Source: Ampelocalamus luodianensis | Taxonomy: Eukaryota > Streptophyta > Magnoliopsida > Poales > Poaceae | Direction of reading: 5' to 3' | DNA: 64,000 nt | Assembly: GCA_036346255.1 (NCBI GenBank) | Contig: CM070624.1 | Location: 15,780,626 to 15,844,625, forward strand | Shown here: positions 25,529 through 35,553 of the stretch, one piece after another | Layout of the letters: every line of letters starts with the position of its first letter | Position numbering within the stretch: position 1 is the first letter of the stretch | Made by a program: the position numbers and the translations under genes | Notes under the pieces: model-generated | Databases searched by the model: none | What the model saw: the letters and a program-made list of their open reading frames with translations, nothing else | Told to the model about the DNA's origin: nothing

Positions 25529-26405
25529 GAGTGTGTTCGATTCAGTGTGGTATTTTAGCACATGCTAGCTGTTCCAAGTTCCAACATTTACATGAAAAGG
25601 TTTCTTAATAAATTCGTAATTACCTAAAGATAATTTTTATTTGACTAGAGTTAATATGTTTGTGGATAGAAGCTACACTATGTTCCTACAAGTAAATCCA
25701 TCTCATATCCCATAGCTATTGACTTCTACGATGAGTTACGCCATACTTAAGTATGTCATCATATATGCTTCCTCCTTTCCCTAAAACCTTTGATACAACA
25801 TATATACATTCACATGGTATAAACAAATTTAGGGAAAAAAATCTATAATTTATGTACAAATACATAGGAGAAAGACACAAATATAATTGAATTATTACAA
25901 CTAGGGGTAACATGGTCTATTTGCCTCTAATCCTCCTCATATGGTTTTGGGAGTCAACCTACCCGATAGCGCTTTTAACGACGGCTCAGTTCTCAGAGAA
26001 GTGGATTCTCAGAGAATCAGGAGCAGAATCTGAAAAATGAGAATCTGGAGCTCTACCAAACAGGACCTAAGTATCAACGAACTGTACGCCAACCACCGAC
26101 ACAAAGTACTACCGTTACTAGTATCTCTTCAAATAAATACTACTCCACATTGGTCCCATCCATCGGTCTGCGGGCTACAACTTTTTTGCATTGTACAGTA
26201 CGTGCCCTGCAGCACGTAGGCGGATTCCCATTAACATGTCGACACGACCGCACCAAGCACGGGTCGATCGCCTGCATCTCTAGTCTCTCTACCCATTATA
26301 GGATGATCAGAACGTGGTAGCCTCGTCCGGCTCGGAGCTTTCACCTCACTCCCGTTCTATACCGTTTGGCGCTGTTCGGCGCCGGCCAGGCGGGAAGGAG
26401 ATGTA

Positions 26406-26959
26406 GGGGTTGTTTGGATTGTGACGTCAGTGAGTTATATTAAAAATTTGGTAATATTAAAACGTAGGTAATGTCAAAACCGGGGTAAAAAAATATTGTT
26501 TGCATCGTAGCCATATCAAAATTTTGGTAATGCTAAAATTGATGTGTTTGGATTGTAACCATACCAAATTTTGTTTTTTTGCCCCGTATGATACGTGGGT
26601 CCCGCATGACATATATTCTTTTTTGCTCCAAAATATGCCAACCGTGATCTTGTTTAGTTAATAAAATGACAAGGAGCACAACAGATCAAAAATCGGATAC
26701 TGGGTTTAGGAAATATGACAATTTAAAACTTACTAATCAAACTTATCTTGCAATTAATGCATCACTGTACTACCAAGCCAAAATTTGGTGCCCAAATTTA
26801 CAACCAAAACTTTGCCAACAAAATGGCTTGAGAAATTGGGGCAAGCCAAATTTTTTTGGGGCAAAGCCAAATTTTTGCTTCAAACCAAATGGTGGCCAAA
26901 TTGTCAAGGCAATGCCAAAATTTGGTAAGGCTGAATGGGGCACCAATCCAAACAAGCCC
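26406..26959. mobile_element. MITE rich in CCAAATTTTGG-type motifs
   Basis: Ends GGGGTTGTTTGGATTG and (reverse complement) GGGCTTGTTTGGATTG are inverted. The flanking triplets are gta and tta, compatible with a degraded TWA duplication. Many 'ccaaattt'/'aaattttgg' words fill both halves. No real gene, although an open frame of 118 codons crosses the right half. Confidence 0.6.
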
Positions 26960-27042
26960 TTATCTCGCGCTCGGCCGTGTTTTTGTTCGGAAACTACGTA
27001 TGTTTGCTTACCCCGACCATGATGTCGAATAGTTAAAGTGGC

Positions 27043-30000
27043 TGTAACGATCTTATTTCTGAGATCGTTAGACTTTTCACAACCGTCCAAAAAGTGTCGT
27101 TGCAAAGCAAAAAATAGCATCATAAGTGGACTTATGTTTACAAAAAGAGGCAAGCTTTTATTACAACAGCTAGGGCTTTAACAACCAGTTTGGACACATG
27201 CACAGGCATCCAAACCCAAATATAATATATTACAGGATAAAAGATACTTCTGAATCACATGCATGCTCGAGCATGATTGAGACCTAGTACCGATAGTCGA
27301 CACCGTCCAGTGACTCTTCCTGATGATAAAAAAATCACATGTTTCTTCCCAATGTTCTTCTATTGATGATTAACAAGAATGAGCACCATAGTACTCAGCA
27401 AGTTGCATGGGAAAACCCTATTTAGCTACTTGACGGGATAAACAGATGATTAGAATGGTTTTACCAAAACAAGTGTATGTGGATGCATTACTTTGAGTTG
27501 AAAGCAGTTTAGTATTTAAAGCAGTAAAACAATAATAAATACAACAATAGGGGTTTTCAACATCAACGACTATTAACTTAACATCTGCAAAACTCTACTT
27601 GTGCCTCATATATTGGAATCACCCATAAACACAACTTCATTAACCAGAAGCACGGCGTATCCAAATACCATTGTTCTTACTACGCAGAGTTGTCCAACTT
27701 TACCTATAAGATACCTCAAACTCTTCCTATCAAGCTATATACACGCAACACGATAGCGTGTGACTGAGTTAGGATAACAAAACCTTTTCACGGCTCAACC
27801 TTTATAGTCTCTACTCAGTAAGTTCAAGGTCCATATAGCCATCAGGAAACCACCGACCAATGGTGAGGTGCGCGGTCCGATGCTGACTGATTCATACTAT
27901 TGTGTAGTTCAGCGAGTGCCCTAACCGCCCACTCCTGACTCGCCCCCAATCTGCGACTGCTCTATATAACAAGAGCAGTTGACATCCTGTAGATATTCAA
28001 TCGGAAGAGCAGTATACTTCTGTGCCTTTTTTTAGCACAAGGTTTTAGTCCTTGCTTGTCATCTAGTTAGGCGATGGACCAATTACCAACATGTAGTTGT
28101 CCACCTCTTGATCTCACTTCTGACTTACTTTTATAAAGTATATTTGGTTGCCCAACCTTCTGCTCTCAACTCTCAACTCTCCTCCAAAACCTATTGTCGT
28201 TTAGCCAATATTCCTTATCAGTATTTATAAACACATTGTGTGATAATACCGAATATTCGCTATCATTTTATGTAACTTAAACTTGTCAATGTGAATATGG
28301 CCTACAAGGAGTAGGAGGTTGTGGGTGTGTGTGGGTGATAGGATTTACCTAAGCATCAAGACATTCAAAAATATAATTGTGATAATAAAGTAATTGCCTT
28401 AAATACAAAAATGAAATTAATAATACAAGTACATGAAATATTGTCTCAAAATGATCAAATAAATGCAACTTGTCTCCTTGCTCAAAATCCTCGAAAATAT
28501 ATGCTTCTCCTGTGTCTTGTCCGGCGTTTTTCGGAGCTTGGTCGTCGAAGTCGGGACCTAACGCAAAAGAAAATTATCTAAATAAAATATCTGGTCTCAA
28601 CAAGGAGCGAGCTGGAAACAACATGCAAATAAAATAAATTCAAAAAAGAATTAAAAGAGAAAGGTGGTGGGGAATTATTCGGTACTTGATTTGGTTAAAC
28701 GGAGTTAAAAATGGAATTCAGGGCTCAAAACGGTCGAAATGGACATATTATATCGAAAATGGGTTCAAATGAATAGTAACATATTAAATTAACAGTATCG
28801 GTTGGCACTGTTTACTGTGGGTCAGGTCCAATGAACAGTGTTGGATCTGGGTTGTGGCCTAATGTATTTTAACTGAACAGTAATGGGTTTGAATAGTAAT
28901 GGCTTTGATGAACAGTGACGGGCTAGGGCTGAAATAGTGCCCTAGCACAGTGTTGGTCCAAGCCCAACGTGCAGTGGGCCAGCTGACCAACTGGTCGGGC
29001 CTAAGACCCAGCTCTAGGGCAGCTTGAGCTACGCATGGCTCTGAGTCAGGGCGCGCAGAAGCACACCCAAGCTGGCGGCAGTGGCGCCGATGGCGAATGC
29101 GGCGGTTCCGTGGTGGGCAACAATGCGAGGAGGTCCGGTGAGCATCACCGCAACGTGTGCGACCTATTTTTGGGCTTTACGCGCCGTGGTGACTCGGGGA
29201 GGGGAGGTCATTAGCCGTGGCGCAAGGCCAGAGTAGAGGAAGATGGCAACAACGGTTTGGCGGTGCTCCGGCCAAATTGCTCAGGGCTTGAGCAACGGTA
29301 GGTGGAGGGGATCTCGTGGATGGCGTGGCGGTGGAGGGTGGTGCTGACGAGGTGGAGACAGGGATAGGGGAAAGGAGGTGGGGAAAAGGTTCAGGGTGGA
29401 GGGTGGTGGTTGTGACGGGGTTGGGAGGGAAAGGGAGGGATGGTGGCAACGAATTTGCCTTTAGACTCATCGGGAAGAAGATGAAGGCGACAGCTATTCT
29501 CGGAGGTGGTCCACATTAAGGAAGAAGGAGGGTGGCAGGGAGGTTTGGGTGTAGTAGGCGATGAAGATAGCGCGAGGTGGAGCAGCTTTTATAGGGCATG
29601 GAGCGGTGGCGCCAGTGCGTAGCTCGGGCGGACATGGTGTGTGGCGTCGACGTGGGTGGCAGGGCGTAATCGGCGTCGTGCGGGGCAAGGTGGTGGTACA
29701 ACGGCGTTGTAGTGGCGGCGTGTCATCAGCGCGAGTGCGCGGTGGCGGCGGGCGCGGTGCGAGGCATTGGCGGTAGCAATGGGGCGCGAGCGCGACGCAG
29801 CGATAGCGCCATGAGGTCGTCGGTGAGTGGCGCGAGGTGGCGCCAGCGCGCGAGTTTGGAGCGGAGCGGGGGCGGCACGAGGGAGAATAACAGAGCGGCG
29901 CGGCGACCGCCGGTGCAACGCGAGGCAGACACGAACAGAGCGCAAGCAGAAAATGAAAGGGCGTTTTCAGCCGAGGGAAAGTGGCAAGGCCAAAGAGGAA

Positions 30001-30097
30001 AGCAGATTCGGGTTGAGATTTTCGAATTGGGGAGGAAATTCAAAATCGAGCCAAAAACTCCAAAAATTTGAAACTTTGAAATTTTCGGGTTGTTTCA
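27043..30097 (-). mobile_element. Solo LTR, family 2 (A), ~3.05 kb
   Basis: On the minus strand it begins TGAAACAACCCGAAAATTTC at 30097, has a TATA box (CCCTATAAAAGC, ~29584-29595), a GC-rich leader and a repeat-rich AT tail, and ends AATAAGATCGTTACA at 27043. It is collinear with the copy at 52949-60936, in opposite orientation. Flanking pentamers gtggc and gtgtg match only partly. No gag-pol follows. Confidence 0.65.
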
Positions 30098-30288
30098 GTG
30101 TGTGCCTCGGAAACACGAACCGTGCTCTGTACTAATATATATGCATGCGTTGCGTGCATGCCGATCGAACGAAAATTAAGTGGTGCACAAGCACGCCGAT
30201 CATACCATTCCCACCCTTAAACCCTAAGCCGATCATGAAGCAGTAGCCGGAGGCCATGGCCACGTCCTCCAGCATCCACGAGGAGACC

Positions 30289-30643
30289 TGTTGGAACTCA
30301 ATTCTAGTGAGAGGCAAGAAAATAGAGCAAGAGCAGTAGTTTCAACTCAATTGAACTACATTGATCTCCTATTAAAGTTCATTACAACATATAGAGTGTA
30401 GCCTAAACAACCGACTCTAGCCCAAACCAACTTAACATCACTGGTCACTTTCTTGTTGTGTACAACTTAGTTATACTACATGCTGACTAAGAGACTAGGT
30501 GGTTCATTCACATTTACAGATCATGGTCAAATCCAAATTTACCTTGGCATGTCCTCTGCCGACTTAGCTCTCCATGCATGCAGCACACCATTAGCCAAAT
30601 CCAATTTGACTTTGTCCTCAAGAAAATAAATTAATATCCAACA
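30289..30643 (-). repeat. copia 3' LTR (355 bp)
   Basis: Bounded by TG...CA (TGTTGGA / TCCAACA). About 290 bp of it is repeated with around 90 percent identity at 31362-31655. Confidence 0.8.
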
Positions 30644-30654
30644 ATCTCCCCCTT
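30644..30654 (-). other. copia polypurine tract
   Basis: Minus strand AAGGGGGAGAT lies directly before the TGTTGGA start of the 3' LTR, the expected place for the plus-strand primer. Confidence 0.75.
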
Positions 30655-31071
30655 AATTTATTTTGTTGAGATATCTCTATCACACAATCTACTCTTCTAT
30701 CGCATATCTAGGACACTTAGACTAGTACTTGAACTCGACAACCAGTTGAACTCGGCCTCAACTTAGCTCATGCGCACTCGACCAAAGACGATAAAACAAC
30801 TCGAACACATTTTGAACTTACTCATGGAGACGGTCGGTCTTAACTACGACTTGCCCAACTCATACTAAACTCAGGACGATGAACACATCTCCTCAACATC
30901 CTGGACTCAACTCCACAGTCTCAACTCAGGACGGCGAACACATCTCTACTACGTCCCGGACTCAACTCAACATCACAGCAGCGTCGGTTCATCTTCGGCA
31001 TCTACCTCAATTAAATGTGCCTTCGATTTCTCCTTCCTCAGCATACGGCATTCAGAATATGACGATGAGAG

Positions 31072-31302
31072 CTATTTGGTCCTTGCGCTCGTCGACCAAC
31101 TCATTGCCTTCCACCGCCGCCACACCCCTTGTGCGCGCGTGAACACCTTCATCTTCACCGCCCAACAACCACAGTTGGTCTTAGCGAGCATTGGGTATTG
31201 GAGGGTCACCGATCCCTCCTTCGGCAATACCTTGGATGTCGCCGTGTCTGAGGTGTCGCCACTGCCCATGGACTTGAGCGGGGACGACATCTGCTTCGGC
31301 AT
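31072..31302 (-). pseudogene. copia gag N-terminal fragment
   Basis: 76 codons on the minus strand. The block YPMLAKTNCGCWAVKMKVF followed by RAQGVWR matches the 'YP.L.KTNY..WA.KM.v.l.AQG.W' signature at the start of grass copia Gag (DUF4219/UBN2-type region). The tyrosine normally after TN is cysteine here. It terminates shortly after, and the rest of gag-pol is deleted. It begins just inside the primer-binding site, as gag should. Confidence 0.65.
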
Positions 31303-31348
31303 GACACATTACAACCTTGCTTTCACTATGCCCGACTCGAACCAAGGG

Positions 31349-31361
31349 CTCTGATGCCAAT
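31349..31361 (-). other. copia primer-binding site
   Basis: Minus strand TTGGCATCAGAGC next to the 5' LTR end matches the initiator-methionine tRNA site (TGGTATCAGAGC type) with a single T-to-C change. Confidence 0.75.
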
Positions 31362-31664
31362 CGTTGGAACTCAATTCTAGCGAGAGACAAGAAAACAAAG
31401 CAAGGGCCATAGTTTCAACTCAATTGAACTACATTGATCTCTTATCAAAGTTCATTACAACATATAGAGGCATCTCCTTTTATAGGCCTAAACAACCGAC
31501 TTAACATCACAGCTCACTTTCTTACTGTGTACAGCTTAATTATATTACATGGTGACTAAGAGACTAGGTGGTTCATTCACTTTTACAGATCATGGCCAAA
31601 TCCAAATTTACTTTGGCGTGTCCTCCGTCGACTTAGCTCTAGATGCATGCCATGGTAAAATTAG

Positions 31665-32896
31665 AGTAAGAAAATTTTCAAGCCATGGTAAAATCCAAGT
31701 CACAGACGATTCTTAATACAAATCGTCTGTGATGAGATACTTATCACGGACGGTTCGTATTAAGAATCGTCTGTGATAAGATACTTATCACAGACGGTTT
31801 GTGATACGAACCGTATGCAATATGTCATCACAAACGGTTTTTGTATGAAACCGTCTGTGATTCGCAGCGCGGGAGTTCGAATTTTTTTTAATATGTGCAC
31901 AGGAGGCAAAGTATTTCGGCTCTGTCCTTATATGTTATAGTTACCCCAGCCTTGTCATCCTCTCCCTCGACCCTCTTGGGACCTCAGGCCAGCTCTCATC
32001 CTTCCTTCCCTCCTCCTTTGCTCCACTGGGTGTCGCCTCCTCTGGCCCACAGGCCTCCGGCCCTTAACACAGCGCCACCACCCGTCGCCGCCTTGCTCGC
32101 CCTCCGGCCCTCTTCTCCGGTCACCACCTCCAGCTTGCATGCTACCCGGCTCAGTCCTCCCTCTGCTCCCCTCCTTCCCTTTCTTGTTTCATATTGAATA
32201 TTATTTATCTTTTGATGTTTTGTTTATTTTGATTTAAGCTTTTGAGATTGCTTGATGTGATTTGTTCTATGCATGAAAAAGGGGTGAAGCCGCTGGCTGT
32301 GGGGTTCTTGGTGATCATGTATGCTGAGAGAGGTGGATGCTGAAAAAGGGAGGAGGGAAGGAAGGATGAGAGCTGGCCGAAGGTCCCAAGCCAGCATTCC
32401 GGTTATTGCTGCTGGTGGAATTGTAGATGTCCATGGCTATGCTAGATGGTCTGGTGTGCTACACAATGTGTGCTGGTGGGTTCTTGGTGATCATGTTTGG
32501 GTGTGCTAGATGGCCTGGTGCTCCACAATGTGTGCTGGAAACACTGTTCTATGTAGAATGGAAACAACGTATGCTGATTTTTTTTGCAATACAAAAACTA
32601 TCACAGACGGTTCTGAACAATAACCGTCTGTGATAATTATTATCACAGATGGTTCTTGTTAAAAATCATCTGTGAAAATAGACTATCACAGACAGTTCTA
32701 AACAAAAACCGTCTATGATAATTACTATCACAGACGATTCTTGTTAAGAACCGTCTCTAATAGCTATTTTCATAGACGGTTTGAAAACCGTCTGTGATGA
32801 CCGCCTGTTATCACAGACGTATAAATACAGACGGTTCACAAAACCATCTGTGATGACGGTTTAAAACCGTCTATGATGACGTTTTGTGTAGTAGTG
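31665..32896. mobile_element. Non-autonomous CACTA element, left end lost
   Basis: The right end read on the minus strand is CACTACTACACAAAACGTC at 32896, a grass CACTA terminus. Subterminal arrays of the word CACAGACGGTT in both orientations occupy 31690-31862 and 32598-32880. No CACTA terminus is visible at the left, so that end is truncated or badly decayed. The centre (31900-32580) has only short GC-rich frames. It lies inside the copia 5' LTR. Confidence 0.65.
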
Positions 32897-33356
32897 TAAC
32901 CTTCACCCCCTTTGCTCCCTCACTCCCGCACTCGCACCTACGTGTCACCTCATGCTGCCTCTCCGGCGCCGACGAGCCCCGCTGACGAGCACCTCCCCTG
33001 CCACCCTCCTCCTCCACTCGCGCCGCCGTTGTCGCTTCTTCCTCCTCTGCGGTGAAATGACCTGCTGCCGCCCTCTTCCCCATCTCCGGTGGCTACCGCC
33101 ACCGCCTCTCGCCACCTCCTAACCACTTCAATCTTGTCGCCCCCGCCACCCTTCATTGTCGCCAATCTACCGCCACCCCGGCCTCCCTCTAAGCCTTGGG
33201 GGGCACCGGCGAACCCTAACCCTAACTTGGCGCCGCCGCCGTTGGTGGTCGGAGAAGAAGAAGAGTACCTCGAGCATGAATCTCCACGTGAGATCCAAAG
33301 GTGAATAAATCGATTGAAACTTCTTTGATTTTCAAGCAACTGTAGACTAGCAAAAC
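32897..33356. other. GC-rich filler between CACTA end and LTR start
   Basis: Contains opposing open frames, including a proline-rich one (33089-33304) ending at a possible splice donor (AG|GTGAAT). It resembles the first exon of a plant gene, but I cannot assign it. Confidence 0.35.
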
Positions 33357-33468
33357 TGAATAAATTAATATCCAACAAGACCGAGGACGGATGGGTCGTC
33401 CTCCCCGCCGCCCCGTCGCGGCCAAATCGCGGAGCAAGCCGCCCAGGCCACTGTGCAGGCCTTCCTCC

Positions 33469-33915
33469 ATGGCGATGGCTATAGCTTACGATGATCAACT
33501 GTTCAACCCCACTCCAGACGACATCATTGTCCGGTACCTGACCTTGCGACGAGCCCTGCGGTGCGACGACCTGCCCCGGTATATCCAGACACTGACGTAT
33601 ACAGCGCGCACCCCACCTTCCTCGCCACCGTCTACCCGCCGACCAGCGACCGGTTCGGGTGGTTCTTTTTTGTCTGCCGCGGAGGGCGTCCCGGGGGCTG
33701 GCGCAGGGCCGGCCTTGGCACATACCGCCTTACCGGCGAGGCGAAGCTCCTCAGCGGCAACGCCTACTGCCACACCTTCCGCTACTACGAGGACACGGCC
33801 GAGGTGGGATCGGCCTCGATGAAGGACATCGAGTGGCGCATGGACAAGTACGGTGCCTGAGGCTCTGACAGTCCTGGTGCCGGGGCCTTCGACATAGTGG
33901 TCTGCAAGGTCTACC
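33469..33915 (+). pseudogene. NAC-domain-like remnant, unit 1
   Basis: The frame from ATG 33469 reads MAMAIAYDDQLFNPTPDDII then VRYLTLRRAL. This resembles NAC subdomain A (FxPTxxELVxxYL). A +1 shift near 33575 continues DTDVYSAHPTF (subdomain B-like), then WFFFVCRGG, AGLGTYRLTGEAKL and EWRMDKYGA (subdomains C/D-like), ending at a TGA at 33858. A further VCKVYLQW at ~33900 resembles subdomain E. NAC proteins are plant transcription factors. Here the order of motifs is right but the frame is broken and key residues differ, so this is a divergent pseudogene or a misread multi-exon gene. Confidence 0.5.
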
Positions 33916-33982
33916 TGCAGTGGCAAGCCGGCTCTAGGCGGCGGGGCCCATGGAGCTGGGGCCCAAGACCATATAGTAATTA

Positions 33983-34424
33983 GTGCAAGGTCTACCGGTC
34001 GCGGGCGGGTCATCCACGTGAGGCTGCCGTCGACCGCGCGATGCTTCGCCTCGCCGTCGCGACGCGGACATGAAACGCCGCGGTGCTCGTCCAACTCTAC
34101 CTCGCCAGCCTCAACACGAGGAGCCGCGCGATGCCGCGTACCGCGGTCGGCGTCTGCGCCGCGCGCGGCGGTGCTCACGGCGGTATTCCCAGCGCCAACG
34201 GCCGGTGCGAGTGGTTCTTCGCGTGCAACGCGCGCGTCCATAAACAGTGGCGAGAACAGAGCGCGCCCACGGGCGCGAGGCGTCGTGCGCGTCGTGGGCG
34301 GCAAGCGCAAGCACGTGGGTTACCGCCGCGTGTTCGGTACCGGGAGGATGACACGACGGTGAGGCACGTGTCGCGGACGGAGTTGTGGATGGAGGAGTAC
34401 AAGTTCGGGCGGGCCTTCCCGTAA
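33983..34424 (+). pseudogene. NAC-like remnant, unit 2
   Basis: Begins with a CKVY (subdomain E-like) stretch, then VLVQLYLASLNT, CEWFFACNAR and, after a frame shift, KHVGYRRVF and RTELWMEEYKFGRAFP before a TAA. It is closely similar at the DNA level to unit 3 about 500 bp downstream. Several small indels break the frame. Confidence 0.45.
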
Positions 34425-34475
34425 TTTGAGCTGCTTGCCCAAGGGCCCTTGAAATTATAGAGCCGGCGCTGTGTA

Positions 34476-35035
34476 GTGGTCTGCAAGGTCTACCCGGTGC
34501 GCGGCGGGGTCATCCACCAGAGGCTCGCCGTCGACCGCGCAGTGCTCGCCTCACTTCGTCGCGCAGACGCGGACGTGAAGCCGCAGGTGCTCGTCCAACT
34601 CTACCTCGCCAGCCTCAACCTGGGGAGCCCGCGCCGGTGCCGCATGTACCCCGCGGTCGACGTCTGCGCCGCGCACCCGGCAGTGCTCACGACGGTATTC
34701 CCAGCGGCCAACGACCGGTGCGAGTGGTTCTTCGCCGTGCAACGCGCGCGTCCCGCAAACGGTGACGAGAACAGAGCGCGCCCGCGGAGCGCGGGGGCGT
34801 ACGTGCCGCGTCGTGGACGGCAAGCGCAAGCACGTGGGTTACCGCCGCGTGTTCCGGTACTGGGAGGATGACGCGACGGTGAGGCACGTGTCGCGGACGG
34901 AGTTGTGGATGGAGGAGTACAAGTTCGGGCGGGCCTTCCCGTAATTTGAGCTGCCCGCGACGAAGGTGCCCGGCGACGAAGAAAAAGAGCTGGTGGTGTG
35001 CAAGGTGTACCAAAAAATGGCCGGTGGCGGGCGGT
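34476..35035 (+). pseudogene. NAC-like remnant, unit 3
   Basis: MVCKVYPVRGGVIHQRLAVD, then VLVQLYLASLNLG, VDVCAAHPAVLTTVFPAAND, CEWFFAVQRA, a frame shift, DGKRKHVGYRRVFRYWEDD and RTELWMEEYKFGRAFP. A CKVYQKMAGGGR (subdomain E-like) follows at ~34998. It is a tandem duplicate of unit 2. The frame is interrupted around 34780-34830. Confidence 0.45.
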
Positions 35036-35553
35036 ATAACGCTTGATTTGGTGGAAACATTACGGCGTGTACCTGGCCATCTCGATCGGTGCTCACCGAC
35101 TGTAAGCATCGGGATCGTGCACAATTGTAAAGCCAATTCAGTCCTTTTTGTGTTCACATTCTCCGGTGGTGCTGTTTCGTACCAGGAATTGTCCTGCGGA
35201 TTCTGATATGTATGTTGCATTCTTGCTTCTCAAATTGTTGGCTTCATCTTGAATGTCCTGCACGGCTTAGAACTGAAATGGAATCCAGTCATCGTTGATA
35301 GCTTCCCTGCTCCAATAGCAGAAAGAAAATAATCGATACGTATATCTAAAAGAACGACGATCATTTGGGGTTGATACCTAGAGAGGCCACACACTGTTAG
35401 CACGAAGATAATTTGATTGATGTCCAACGAGTTTCACACGGATACTAGACAGCAACAAGTTCTGAACAATGATACTGGACAGCAACAAGTTCTGAACTTG
35501 CCAAACGTCCACCTTTTTTATTCCATATAACACGGGACAACTCTCAGGTCGAA

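Larger units (their letters stand above)
19704..26067. mobile_element. Large PIF/Harbinger-like element, interrupted
   Basis: Left end GGGCTTGTTTGGTAC and right end (reverse complement) GGTCCTGTTTGGTAG are inverted, flanked by TAA at 19701-19703 and 26068-26070. Subterminal GATTCTC/GAGAATC motifs repeat at both ends. Without the nested solo LTR (20538-23830) it is about 3.1 kb. I could not identify an intact transposase or MYB-like partner. 23836-25940 has only broken frames, so it is either non-autonomous or decayed. Confidence 0.6.
30289..33377 (-). mobile_element. Internally deleted Ty1/copia element, target duplication agacc
   Basis: The element lies on the minus strand. The pentamer agacc flanks it (30284-30288 and 33378-33382). 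LTR ends are TGTTGGATATTAATT... and ...GAGTTCCAACA. The 3' LTR (30289-30643) is intact. The 5' LTR is recognisable at 31362-31655 and again for its first ~20 bases at 33357-33377, split by about 1.7 kb of inserted DNA including a CACTA element. Primer-binding site and polypurine tract are present. The internal region is only ~0.7 kb and keeps just the start of gag. Confidence 0.8.
30256..33484 (+). pseudogene. Short reading frame split by the copia element
   Basis: Removing the copia element and one agacc copy joins 30256-30288 to 33383-33484 in frame. The result is 44 codons starting MATSSSIHEETEDGWVVL and ending at a TAG at 33482. It is not recognised. It overlaps the beginning of the NAC-like remnant in another frame, so it may be a chance frame or an old first exon. 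Confidence 0.3.

Noticed and set aside
26666..27022. 118-codon frame in the MITE
   Set aside because: It crosses the element boundary and consists of translated CCAAATTT words.
29712..30071. Arginine/alanine-rich open frames near the LTR promoter
   Set aside because: Overlapping open frames in several phases reflect GC content of the LTR leader; similar ones occur in every family member.
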